Shown here: one piece after another, positions 1 to 7,043 of the stretch
Position numbering within the stretch: position 1 is the stretch's first letter
Layout of the letters: each line of letters opens with the position of its first letter
NCBI GenBank assembly: GCA_034430275.1
Contig: DAOUEW010000366.1
Location: 1-19,239, forward strand
Length of the DNA: 19,239 bases
Source of the DNA: JAUVXJ01 sp034430275
GTDB lineage: Bacteria; Chloroflexota; Anaerolineae; UBA7937; B3-Chlor
Direction: 5' to 3'
Notes under the pieces: model-generated
The model's input: the letters and a program-made list of their open reading frames with translations, nothing else
Told to the model about the DNA's origin: nothing
Database searches by the model: none
Program-made: the position numbers and the translations under genes

Positions 1-1067
1 GACAGTATCTCTCTGGCCAGCGGAGTATCTCGGTGCCGGAGCAGCGTCGTGCAGGCAACGGAATGGCGCTGGTCGTCACGGGAGCGGCCGAGCATAATCT
101 GAAGGAGATGGACGTCTCCATCCCCCTGGGCAGGTTCATCTGCATCACCGGCGTCTCCGGTTCCGGCAAGAGCACCCTGCTCGTGGACGTCCTGTACTGG
201 AAGCTGTCGCAGACCCTCCACCGGGCCAAGGCTAAACCAGGCCAGCATCAAGACGTGCTGGGCATCGAACACCTGGACAAGGCGATCAACATCGACCAGT
301 CGCCCATCGGCCGTACTCCTCGCTCGAACCCTGGGACCTACACCAATGTTTTCACCTACATCAGGGAGCTGTTTGCCAGCCTTCCGGAAGCCAAGATCAG
401 AGGCTACAAACCAGGACGTTTCTCCTTCAACGTGAAGGGCGGCCGCTGCGAGGCCTGTCAGGGAGATGGCATCATCAAGATCGAGATGCACTTCTTGCCC
501 GACATCTACATCCCGTGCGAGGTCTGCCAGGGCCGGCGCTTCAATCGCGAGACCCTCCAGGTCCACTACAAGGGCAAGAGCATCGCCGAAATCTTGGAGA
601 TGACGGTCGAGGAAGCGATGGACTTCTTCGACAAGATCCCTCGGATCAAGAGGAAGCTTCAGACGTTGTGGGACGTGGGACTCGGTTACGTCAAGCTGGG
701 CCAGTCCTCCACAACGCTGTCGGGCGGCGAGGCCCAGCGCATCAAGCTGGCCCGGGAACTATCCCGGCGGGCCACCGGCAAGACCATCTACATCCTCGAC
801 GAGCTGACCACCGGACTTCACTTCGAGGACATCAAGCGGCTGCTGGAGGTGCTCAATAGACTGGTGGACAACGGCAACACCGTCGTCGTCATCGAACACA
901 ACCTCGACGTCATCAAGTGCGCCGACTGGATCATAGACCTCGGGCCTGAAGGGGGCGACGAAGGAGGAGAGGTCATCGCTGAGGGCACGCCGGAGCAGGT
1001 GAAGGCCATGCCTCAATCGTACACCGGCCAGTTCCTCAAGAAGGTCCTGGACGGGCGCCGGGTCTGA
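1..1067 (+). CDS. uvrA: UvrA, C-terminal part (excinuclease ABC subunit A)
   Basis: This is the damage-recognition ATPase of nucleotide excision repair, cut by the left edge of the window. The frame is open from base 3 (reading [13 protein letters not shown]), so the gene starts outside the window; the GTG at 33 is an internal Val and residues are numbered from it. The second ABC module is visible: Walker A GVSGSGKS at 40-47, a zinc module with C139/C142 and C162/C165, the ABC signature LSGGEAQR at 229-236, and Walker B/D-loop at about 253-261. The protein ends with the usual glycine-rich tail. One oddity is that the near-invariant DEPTTGL reads DELTTGL (CTG at 804-806). The first ABC module and UvrB-binding part are not in view. 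It lies 29 bp upstream of the next plus-strand gene, so the two may be co-transcribed. Confidence 0.97.
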   Translation, partial: QYLSGQRSISVPEQRRAGNGMALVVTGAAEHNLKEMDVSIPLGRFICITGVSGSGKSTLLVDVLYWKLSQTLHRAKAKPGQHQDVLGIEHLDKAINIDQSPIGRTPRSNPGTYTNVFTYIRELFASLPEAKIRGYKPGRFSFNVKGGRCEACQGDGIIKIEMHFLPDIYIPCEVCQGRRFNRETLQVHYKGKSIAEILEMTVEEAMDFFDKIPRIKRKLQTLWDVGLGYVKLGQSSTTLSGGEAQRIKLARELSRRATGKTIYILDELTTGLHFEDIKRLLEVLNRLVDNGNTVVVIEHNLDVIKCADWIIDLGPEGGDEGGEVIAEGTPEQVKAMPQSYTGQFLKKVLDGRRV

Positions 1068-1096
1068 CGCGGTGTAACGATTGCGGGGGGCTAGGC

Positions 1097-2056
1097 ATGA
1101 GGGAGTGGAAGGAACTCCTCAACGACGACCCAACAGAGTGGCTGCTAGAGAGTAGCTCTCCGTCGGTCCGGTACTTCACTCTGTCAAAGATACTGGATAG
1201 GAACGAAGACGACGGCGAGGTGATGGCAGCTCGCGAGGCTATCGAGGCCTCAGAACCTGTGCGCAAGATACTCGAATCACAGCGCCCGCAGGGGTATTGG
1301 GATCGCGACAAGAGACCCTATCACGGGGTGAGCAAGCACCTCATCACCCTGGAGCACCTGGGCTCTCGTGGCGAGGACGAGCGCGTTCGCAGGGCTATCG
1401 AGTACCTCTTCGCCAACGCCCAGATGGACGATGGCGCCTTCACCGCTGGCGAGCTCGAGAAGGGAAGGTCGGGTGTCATTCCTTGCTTCACTGCCAATGC
1501 CGTACACTTCCTGCACTGGTTCGGCTACGGCCAGGACCCTCGCACGGCCAGGGCTTTGGACTACCTGCTCCGCACCCGGCGCGATGATGGCGGTTGGCTC
1601 TGCTTCGAGCGGGTGAAGAAGACCCACGCCTGTTTCTGGGCCACAGCCAAGGTGCTGCGAGCCCTGGAGGCCCTGCCCAAGAGAGAACAGACGGCGGAGG
1701 TACAGCAGGCTGTGCAAGGGGCGGTTGACCTCTTCTTGAGCCACGGGATCTACCGCCACCACAGCGAGTTCGGCAAGGTCAGCACGGTATGGTTCGAATT
1801 CGCTCGGCCCGTCTTTGCCACCACCGACGTGCTGGAGGTCCTGGGATTGCTGGCTCCCTTCGTAAGCCCCGACGACGAACGGATACAGGAGGAGATGGAG
1901 ATCGTGCTCGGCAAGCAGGATGACCTGGGCCGCTGGCCCGCGGAGAGAAAGGTCCGCGTCAGGCAGACCTTTCCTGTCCCCTTTGAGGAGGTAGGCCAGC
2001 CCAGCAAGTGGGTGACTCTGCACGCTGTCAACACCCTCAAACGACTGTACAGGTAG
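1097..2056 (+). CDS. Alpha/alpha-toroid (prenyltransferase/squalene-cyclase-like) repeat protein of unknown function
   Basis: A 319-residue soluble protein built from helical repeats. The repeats end in QW-like turns: QRPQGYW (62-68), QMDDGAF (109-115), RRDDGGW (161-167) and KQDDLGRW (273-280). Between them are helix pairs with Ala/Leu/Val heptads. This is the look of terpene-cyclase/prenyltransferase-type alpha/alpha barrels. I see neither the DxDD acid motif of squalene-hopene cyclases nor a complete zinc site of protein prenyltransferases, so a catalytic role is not supported. From memory, homologues in Chloroflexi genomes are sometimes labelled 'NifH'; there is no P-loop here, so that name would be wrong. 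The ATG at 1097 follows a G-run (1084-1090). No signal peptide is seen. It sits between uvrA and a GNAT gene with short gaps. Substrate and role are unknown. Confidence 0.8.
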   Translation: MREWKELLNDDPTEWLLESSSPSVRYFTLSKILDRNEDDGEVMAAREAIEASEPVRKILESQRPQGYWDRDKRPYHGVSKHLITLEHLGSRGEDERVRRAIEYLFANAQMDDGAFTAGELEKGRSGVIPCFTANAVHFLHWFGYGQDPRTARALDYLLRTRRDDGGWLCFERVKKTHACFWATAKVLRALEALPKREQTAEVQQAVQGAVDLFLSHGIYRHHSEFGKVSTVWFEFARPVFATTDVLEVLGLLAPFVSPDDERIQEEMEIVLGKQDDLGRWPAERKVRVRQTFPVPFEEVGQPSKWVTLHAVNTLKRLYR

Positions 2057-2081
2057 ATCCTTCCGAGCTGAGAGAACACAG

Positions 2082-2648
2082 ATGGAACACGAGACACTCA
2101 CTGAGGAGCTCCTTCCCAGGCTGGGAGAGATCAAGGCAGACTACGTCTCAGACAGGTATCTGCGCGTGGTCAAGACCATCGGTGAGGGGCCTCTGGCGAC
2201 AGGATACACACTTCAGGTCGACGAGCTGCACCCACCTTTCCGCAGCCAGGGCTTGAGTGTCGTTAGGGCCAAAGACACAGACGAGATCGCAGCCCGCATG
2301 GCCGACCGCAACCTGCAACTGGTCGTTGAAGAGGACCAACGACTGATCGCCTTCCTCGACGCCGAGGTCGAGATGTGGCGCGGGGTCCTCAAGGTGTGGA
2401 ATCTCCTGGTCGACGAAGAGCACCGGCGCCAGGGCATCGGTACGGACTTGATGCACAAGGCCGAGCAATTCGCGGCCCAGAATCACTGCCGCGCCATCTC
2501 GGTGGAGGCCCAGGCCACCAACTGGCCAGCTTTGTCTTTCTACACCAGGATGGGGTTTCGTATCTGCGGGGTGGACGACCACTTCTACACGAATCGCGAC
2601 CCGGAACGGAAAGAGGTGGCCCTGTTCCTGTATCGAGAGCTACCATGA
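2082..2648 (+). CDS. GNAT-family N-acetyltransferase, streptothricin-acetyltransferase-like
   Basis: A 188-residue cytoplasmic acetyl-CoA-dependent acetyltransferase. The GNAT core is clear: a beta4 strand ending LLVDEEH, then the pyrophosphate-binding loop RRQGIG at 115-120 (motif A). The second half of the fold, NWPALSFYTRMGFR at 147-160, is motif B. The C-terminal stretch with GVDDHFYTN and a final LFLYREL resembles streptothricin acetyltransferases more than RimI. The first 60 residues are less conserved and may hold the acceptor-binding part. The acceptor is unknown and antibiotic resistance is not shown. The start codon follows the preceding gene by 25 bp. The stop overlaps the miaB start (ATGA at 2645-2648), implying translational coupling. 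Confidence 0.85.
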   Translation: MEHETLTEELLPRLGEIKADYVSDRYLRVVKTIGEGPLATGYTLQVDELHPPFRSQGLSVVRAKDTDEIAARMADRNLQLVVEEDQRLIAFLDAEVEMWRGVLKVWNLLVDEEHRRQGIGTDLMHKAEQFAAQNHCRAISVEAQATNWPALSFYTRMGFRICGVDDHFYTNRDPERKEVALFLYRELP

Positions 2649-3934
2649 AGTACCACATCTGGACCATCGGCTGCCAGATGAATCAGGCGGACTCCTGGCG
2701 CGCCGCTGAGGAACTGGAGGGCCTGGGCTGGCAGGCCACGCCAGACGTGGAGCAGGCCGACCTCATCGTGCTCAACACCTGCGTGGTCCGGCAGAGCGCC
2801 GAGGACAAGGCCCGCGGTCGTATCGGCTCCCTCAAGCCCATCAAGAGACACAGACCATCTACAGCCATCGTGGTCATGGGCTGCCTGGTCGGCGAGGAGA
2901 GCAGCGGCCTCGAGCAAAGCTTCCCCTTCGTCGATCTCTTCCTCCGCCCTTCCGACGTCGAGGGGCTGATGAGCTACGCTCGAGGCAGATGGGCATCAGC
3001 GACGCCACAACGCTCGCCAACAGCCGACGTCCCGGTCTCCTACTTCGTGCCGGTCATGGAGGGCTGCGACAACCACTGCACCTACTGCATCGTGCGCCTG
3101 CGACGAGGGCGAGAGCGCAGCCGGACTCTGGAGGAGATCGTGGCCGAGGTGCGTTCTCTGGTAGACCGAGGCGCGCGCGAGGTCACACTCCTCGGCCAGA
3201 ACGTGGACGCCTACGGTCACGACCTTCCTGGGCAGCCGGATCTGGCGGACCTCCTCCACGCCGTACACGAGGTAGACGGCCTCTGGCGCATCAGGTTCTT
3301 GACCTCGCACCCCAGCGACATGAGTAACCGAGTCATCGATGCCGTGGCACGGCTGGACAAGGTCTGCGAGCACTTCGAGCTACCTGTGCAAGCAGGCCAC
3401 GATCTGACCCTCAAGCGTATGGCTCGCGGCTATACAGTGGATCAGTACCGCAGTCTGGTCCAACGCATCCGCGATCAGGTGCCTGGGGCCTCGCTGGCTA
3501 CGGACGTCATCGTGGGCTTCCCGGGGGAGACCGAAGACCATTTCCAGGCCACCTGGGATCTGCTGGCAGAGACGAGGTTCGACGTGGTCCACGTGGCTGC
3601 CTATTCCCCCCGCCCCGGCACTCCCGCTGCGCTGTTGGCAGACGACGTCCACCCGGAGGAGAAGCACCGCCTGCGCCGGCTGGTCGAGGAGCTACAGGGG
3701 CGTATCGCCACCGAGATCAATCAGGGCTTGTCGGGTTCCACAGTGGAGGTGCTCGTGGAGGAGGAGTACAAAGGCAAGTGGAAGGGACGCACACGAACAA
3801 ACAAGCTCGTGTTCTTCGAGCACGAAGAGGACTGGCGAGGCAAGCTGGCGCTGGTTCAGATCACCTGGGCAGGACCGTGGTCCATGCAGGGGAAGCTTGG
3901 AGCGCCTAGTTCAGGGCCAGGCCAGGGATCGTGA
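2645..3934 (+). CDS. miaB: tRNA-2-methylthio-N6-dimethylallyladenosine synthase (MiaB)
   Basis: A radical-SAM methylthiotransferase that adds a methylthio group to i6A37 of tRNA. The ATG at 2645 was chosen because it gives the canonical N-terminus and overlaps the GNAT stop. The N-terminal MTTase domain carries the auxiliary-cluster cysteines C10 (TIGCQMNQADS), C46 (NTCVVRQSA) and C80 (MGCLV). The radical-SAM CxxxCxxC motif is C141/C145/C148. A C-terminal TRAM-like domain contains GRTRTNKLVFF. At 429 residues it has normal family length. One oddity is the loop after the SAM cysteines, which reads CIVRLRRGRERSR where most relatives have a proline and aromatic (VPYxRG). The last 29 bp overlap the convergent gene, so its tail is antisense to that gene's 3' end. 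Confidence 0.95.
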   Translation: MKYHIWTIGCQMNQADSWRAAEELEGLGWQATPDVEQADLIVLNTCVVRQSAEDKARGRIGSLKPIKRHRPSTAIVVMGCLVGEESSGLEQSFPFVDLFLRPSDVEGLMSYARGRWASATPQRSPTADVPVSYFVPVMEGCDNHCTYCIVRLRRGRERSRTLEEIVAEVRSLVDRGAREVTLLGQNVDAYGHDLPGQPDLADLLHAVHEVDGLWRIRFLTSHPSDMSNRVIDAVARLDKVCEHFELPVQAGHDLTLKRMARGYTVDQYRSLVQRIRDQVPGASLATDVIVGFPGETEDHFQATWDLLAETRFDVVHVAAYSPRPGTPAALLADDVHPEEKHRLRRLVEELQGRIATEINQGLSGSTVEVLVEEEYKGKWKGRTRTNKLVFFEHEEDWRGKLALVQITWAGPWSMQGKLGAPSSGPGQGS

Positions 3935-5228
3935 CCACCTCCCCGTCGCAGGTCACCAGCCGCAGGCTGAGGTCATCTGCGTCCATCAAGACACCGGCAA
4001 CCGAGTCCTCACCCCCCCCGAGGCAGCCCCCTTGCTCGCTTTCCTGGAGCCGTTGCACGAGGGTGACCACCTCCGATGGGCCCAGCCTGCCATAGTCGCT
4101 CTCCAGCTCCCTGAGCAGCGCCTCCAGGTCCTCCCAGCTATCATCTTCATCCCACCAGGACAGGGCACTCTGCGTCTCTCTGAGCGCCGGATCGAGGAAG
4201 TGATTCGTCCGCGCTACGAAATCGCTCTCGGCATCGAAGACGGCGTACTGGTGTGCGGAGCACTCCACGACCTTGGCATCCGGCCCCTTCCCGTCACCGA
4301 TCAGCACGTTCTGACCGGTCCTGCGTTCCGCGCTGGCCACGATCCTCAAGGCCTCAGGTATGCCGCCCGCGTACTGGAGAGCCTCACGAAGCACTAATGG
4401 CAAAGGCACCGCCTCGAGCGAGGCATCCTGAGATGGAGAAGGTAGCGCTGTGATAGCCACTCTCTCCTCGTTCAATCCCAGAGTCACACCGATCATTCCC
4501 GGGCGCGTCACGGCGACGAAGCTGTTCCCTGTGCTTGGCTCGTAGTGCACCACGACTAAGTCGCCGGCGGAGGGCAGAGGGTGCGCGAACTCCGCTGCTT
4601 GCATCAACCCTGCATCCGAGGTAGCTTGCCCGAAGACGGAGAACGCGCCGCTCACTACAGTCTGTGAACTTCGCCCCGAGGAACCTTCGTCCGCGGCCGC
4701 TGAACCACCGCCCGCTGTGTCTACAAAGCCAAAGTGTGGGGAGAACGCTTGAGAGAGGGACAACATCACATTCTGGGTACTCTCGCCCGGCCACGGAAAG
4801 GCGACCACGTCCTCGTACGTGTTGAGGAGGAGAATCTGAGTGTACGAGACGCCCGCGCCTTCGGCTAGGCCAGCCATCTCTTCCCTGTTCTCGGATGAGA
4901 GATGGCCCTCTATCTCGCGAGCTAGGCGAAGGAGCAAGAGGTGGGAGACCCGCCCATCCTGGATTTGCCGCTGATACACGTTCCAGCGGATCCCATCTCG
5001 GATCTCGTCCCTCAGAAGGACACCCTGCTGATAGCCCATTTCGTGGGGTGTCCCCCTGAGATGGAGGATCCGAAGGCCGGCTTCGTCCTCGAGCTTTCCC
5101 TTCTCCCACCGCCCCTCATAGTCAGGGGCAGCCAGTTCAGCCGGAGGAGCTGGGTGTGACGATGCCCACGAGATTAGAATGGTTAGCAAGAGGAAAAGAG
5201 GAACTGCAAGCCTGCTCGAAGCCCTCAC
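3906..5228 (-). CDS. Secreted C45 / acyl-CoA:6-APA acyltransferase-like Ntn-hydrolase-fold protein
   Basis: A 440-residue protein with an N-terminal signal peptide: charged MRASSR, a hydrophobic run at about 8-21, then Ala/Ser/Pro-rich sequence. The motif LRGTPHEMGYQQG (57-69) is the hallmark of the peptidase C45 / phospholipase-B-like family. It is followed by an NREEMAGLAEGAGVSY-type helix and LLNTYED. Family members are usually activated by autocleavage before a Cys in a C-[ST]-x-F-x-x-W-G-x-A-T context. Here the matching segment is VVSGAFSVFGQAT, placing Ser193 (AGC, 4650-4652) at the nucleophile position. Either Ser is the nucleophile or the enzyme is inactive. The GTG start overlaps the kinase stop by one base (TAGTG), so it is probably translated from the kinase mRNA. 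The natural substrate is unknown. Confidence 0.78.
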   Translation of the reverse strand: MRASSRLAVPLFLLLTILISWASSHPAPPAELAAPDYEGRWEKGKLEDEAGLRILHLRGTPHEMGYQQGVLLRDEIRDGIRWNVYQRQIQDGRVSHLLLLRLAREIEGHLSSENREEMAGLAEGAGVSYTQILLLNTYEDVVAFPWPGESTQNVMLSLSQAFSPHFGFVDTAGGGSAAADEGSSGRSSQTVVSGAFSVFGQATSDAGLMQAAEFAHPLPSAGDLVVVHYEPSTGNSFVAVTRPGMIGVTLGLNEERVAITALPSPSQDASLEAVPLPLVLREALQYAGGIPEALRIVASAERRTGQNVLIGDGKGPDAKVVECSAHQYAVFDAESDFVARTNHFLDPALRETQSALSWWDEDDSWEDLEALLRELESDYGRLGPSEVVTLVQRLQESEQGGCLGGGEDSVAGVLMDADDLSLRLVTCDGEVVTIPGLALN

Positions 5229-6880
5229 TACGTGCCAGTGGCCTCGGCACTCTTGATAGGCAGCCGGACGGTGAAGGTACTGCCCTTGCCCTCCTCGGTT
5301 TCCACCTCAATGGTGCCACCATGGTTCTTCACAATGCCGTAGGACACGGAGAGACCCAGTCCGGTACCAGCCCTGTCTCCGCCTCCCAGAGGCCCCTTGG
5401 TGGTCACGAAGGGCTCGAACAGCTTGTCCAGAATGTGGTCGGGTATGCCGCTGCCGGTGTCGCTGAAGGACAGCAATACGTCATCGCCATCGCTCCTGAG
5501 CTGCAATGTGAGAGTGCCACCGTCAGGCAGCATCGCATCTCTGGCGTTGGTCAGCAGGTTGAGGCAGACCTGGGATATCTGTCCCGTGTCGCATACGATG
5601 GGCGGTACCTTGGAGAACTTGCGCACCAGCTTGATGTTCGATTTCTCCAGATCCCTCTCCAACAACTGAAGCGGACTCTCCACGGCCTCGGCCAGGTCGC
5701 TCATCTCCATCCTGGGCTCGCGGCGACGCGCGAAGGTGAGCAAGTTGGAGGTGATCCGCTTGGCTCTGTCGACAGAGTCAACCACCACTTGCAGAGCACG
5801 CTTGATCTCCTCCATGTCGTCCGACACCAGACCCAGCTCGGTGTGCCCCGAGATGGCCGCCAGCAGGTTGTTGAACTCGTGGGCAACGCCGGCGGCTAGA
5901 GTGCCCACGGCAGCCAGCTTGGACGACTCGATCAACTCTTGCTGAGAGCGCTCGAGGTCGTTCATCTTCTTCCTTAGTTCCTCGTACAGCGTGTTGTTCT
6001 CTATGCTTATGGCCGCATAGTCAGCCAGTGTGGATAGCATGTACTGATCTTCCTCCGTGAACTCCACATCGGATACCTGGTTGTCAACCGACAGGACTCC
6101 GATGGCTTCGCCCTTCAGGATCAGCGGCACGTGAAGTAGCGACTTGACCAGGTAGCCCGTCTTCACCTTGAAGTCGCGTCCCGTCCCCTTTCCTCCACGC
6201 CTCACTGGTCTACCTGTCTGCACCACCTGTCCTGCCAGGCTATCCTCGACCTTGAGCCTGAAACCTTGGGCCTGGTCGCTGCCCAGGTTCTTCCCTGATC
6301 TCAGATAGAGATCGTTGCTAACCTGATCCACCAACAGCAGGAAGCCTTCCTCGGCTTTGGTGACGTAGACCCCAGCTTCCACGATGCGACTTAGCAACTC
6401 CTCGATGTCCATGAGGAAGACCACCGACTTGCCGACGGCCGAGAGAATGGTGAGTTGCTCGACTCGCCGCTGCAAACTCGTGGTCAACTCCCCCTTCTCA
6501 CGGCGAAGCCTGGTCTCCGTCAAGGTGCGTTCGATGACGTCTACGACCTGCTCTGTGGTGAAGGGCTTGATGATGTAGTCTCTGACGCCCAGACGGAACG
6601 CTTCCACAGCGACGCTCTCGGAACCGTAGGCCGTCATCAACACCACGGGGACGTCGTTGTTCTCCTGCTGCACCGTCCTGAGGATATCCAAGCCGGACAT
6701 GTCGGGCAGCTCGAGATCCAGGAGGAGAATGTCTGGATCCTCCGTGGCGAACTTCTCCAGGCCCCCCTTGCCGGTAGTCGCGCTGACCACGCTGTAGCCG
6801 TGATAGGGCAGTATGTCTTCGGCCAGGAACGAAAGCACGTCGAGGCTATCTTCTACCACAAGAATCATCTCGCCAGCCAT
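5228..6880 (-). CDS. Response-regulator/GAF/histidine-kinase hybrid
   Basis: A 550-residue cytoplasmic signalling protein with domain order REC-GAF-HisKA-HATPase. The N-terminal receiver has acidic E10/D11, phospho-acceptor D55 (LLLDLELPD), T83 and K105 (IIKPF). A GAF domain spans about 145-298. HisKA has the phospho-acceptor H334 in GVAHEFNN. The ATPase domain shows N445 (N box), DTGSGIP from 474 (G1) and GTGLGL at 505-510 (G2). There is no transmembrane segment, so it senses an internal ligand or receives phosphate from another kinase. The ATG at 6880 follows a GAGGGGG site and lies about 42 nt downstream of a likely transcription start. An in-frame upstream start at 6964 would lie upstream of the promoter and is rejected. 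No output regulator is adjacent; the next gene is the secreted C45-like protein. Confidence 0.93.
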   Translation of the reverse strand: MAGEMILVVEDSLDVLSFLAEDILPYHGYSVVSATTGKGGLEKFATEDPDILLLDLELPDMSGLDILRTVQQENNDVPVVLMTAYGSESVAVEAFRLGVRDYIIKPFTTEQVVDVIERTLTETRLRREKGELTTSLQRRVEQLTILSAVGKSVVFLMDIEELLSRIVEAGVYVTKAEEGFLLLVDQVSNDLYLRSGKNLGSDQAQGFRLKVEDSLAGQVVQTGRPVRRGGKGTGRDFKVKTGYLVKSLLHVPLILKGEAIGVLSVDNQVSDVEFTEEDQYMLSTLADYAAISIENNTLYEELRKKMNDLERSQQELIESSKLAAVGTLAAGVAHEFNNLLAAISGHTELGLVSDDMEEIKRALQVVVDSVDRAKRITSNLLTFARRREPRMEMSDLAEAVESPLQLLERDLEKSNIKLVRKFSKVPPIVCDTGQISQVCLNLLTNARDAMLPDGGTLTLQLRSDGDDVLLSFSDTGSGIPDHILDKLFEPFVTTKGPLGGGDRAGTGLGLSVSYGIVKNHGGTIEVETEEGKGSTFTVRLPIKSAEATGT

Positions 6881-6928
6881 CGCATCCCCCTCGGAGCCCC
6901 TGATCGCCAGCCACGGACATCTGCCGAC

Positions 6929-6957
6929 AGGGTACCACAGTTGCCATAGGTTGTCAA
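6929..6957 (-). promoter_or_regulatory. Sigma70-type promoter of the REC-GAF-kinase operon
   Basis: On the minus strand a perfect -35 TTGACA (6957-6952) is separated by exactly 17 bp from TACCCT (6934-6929), a partial -10 match. Transcription would start near 6922, giving a leader of about 42 nt before the ATG at 6880. This supports the 6880 start over the upstream in-frame start. Confidence 0.6.
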
Positions 6958-6990
6958 GCACCACAGTGAGCCCGGAATGGCCCCTGCGAT

Positions 6991-7030
6991 CTAGGTACCT
7001 AGACTACCTGGATTGCGCGTGGTGACCACG
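6991..7030. promoter_or_regulatory. Two palindromes between the GH99-like gene and the kinase promoter
   Basis: A perfect 12-bp palindrome CTAGGTACCTAG (6991-7002) is followed 15 bp later by CGTGGTGACCACG (7018-7030, 6-bp arms around one base). Both lie upstream of the -35 box of the kinase promoter and downstream of the GH99-like stop at 7044. The first could be an operator. The second could also fold as a 5-bp hairpin at the end of the upstream transcript, but it lacks a U-run and is a weak terminator candidate. Confidence 0.35.
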
Positions 7031-7043
7031 GAGGGCTCGGGTC

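Noticed and set aside
1097..2056. Nitrogenase iron protein (NifH) label for the toroid protein
   Set aside because: There is no P-loop or cluster cysteines; the sequence is helical repeats with QW-like turns.
1277..2134. Long minus-strand open frame opposite the toroid gene
   Set aside because: No domain is recognisable and the opposite strand encodes a repeat protein with clear motifs.
2375..2644. In-frame open extension upstream of miaB
   Set aside because: It lies inside the GNAT gene, has no family similarity, and the ATG at 2645 gives the canonical MiaB N-terminus.
6881..6964. In-frame upstream start for the REC-GAF-kinase
   Set aside because: It is upstream of the predicted promoter and lacks receiver-domain similarity; the ATG at 6880 has a good ribosome-binding site.
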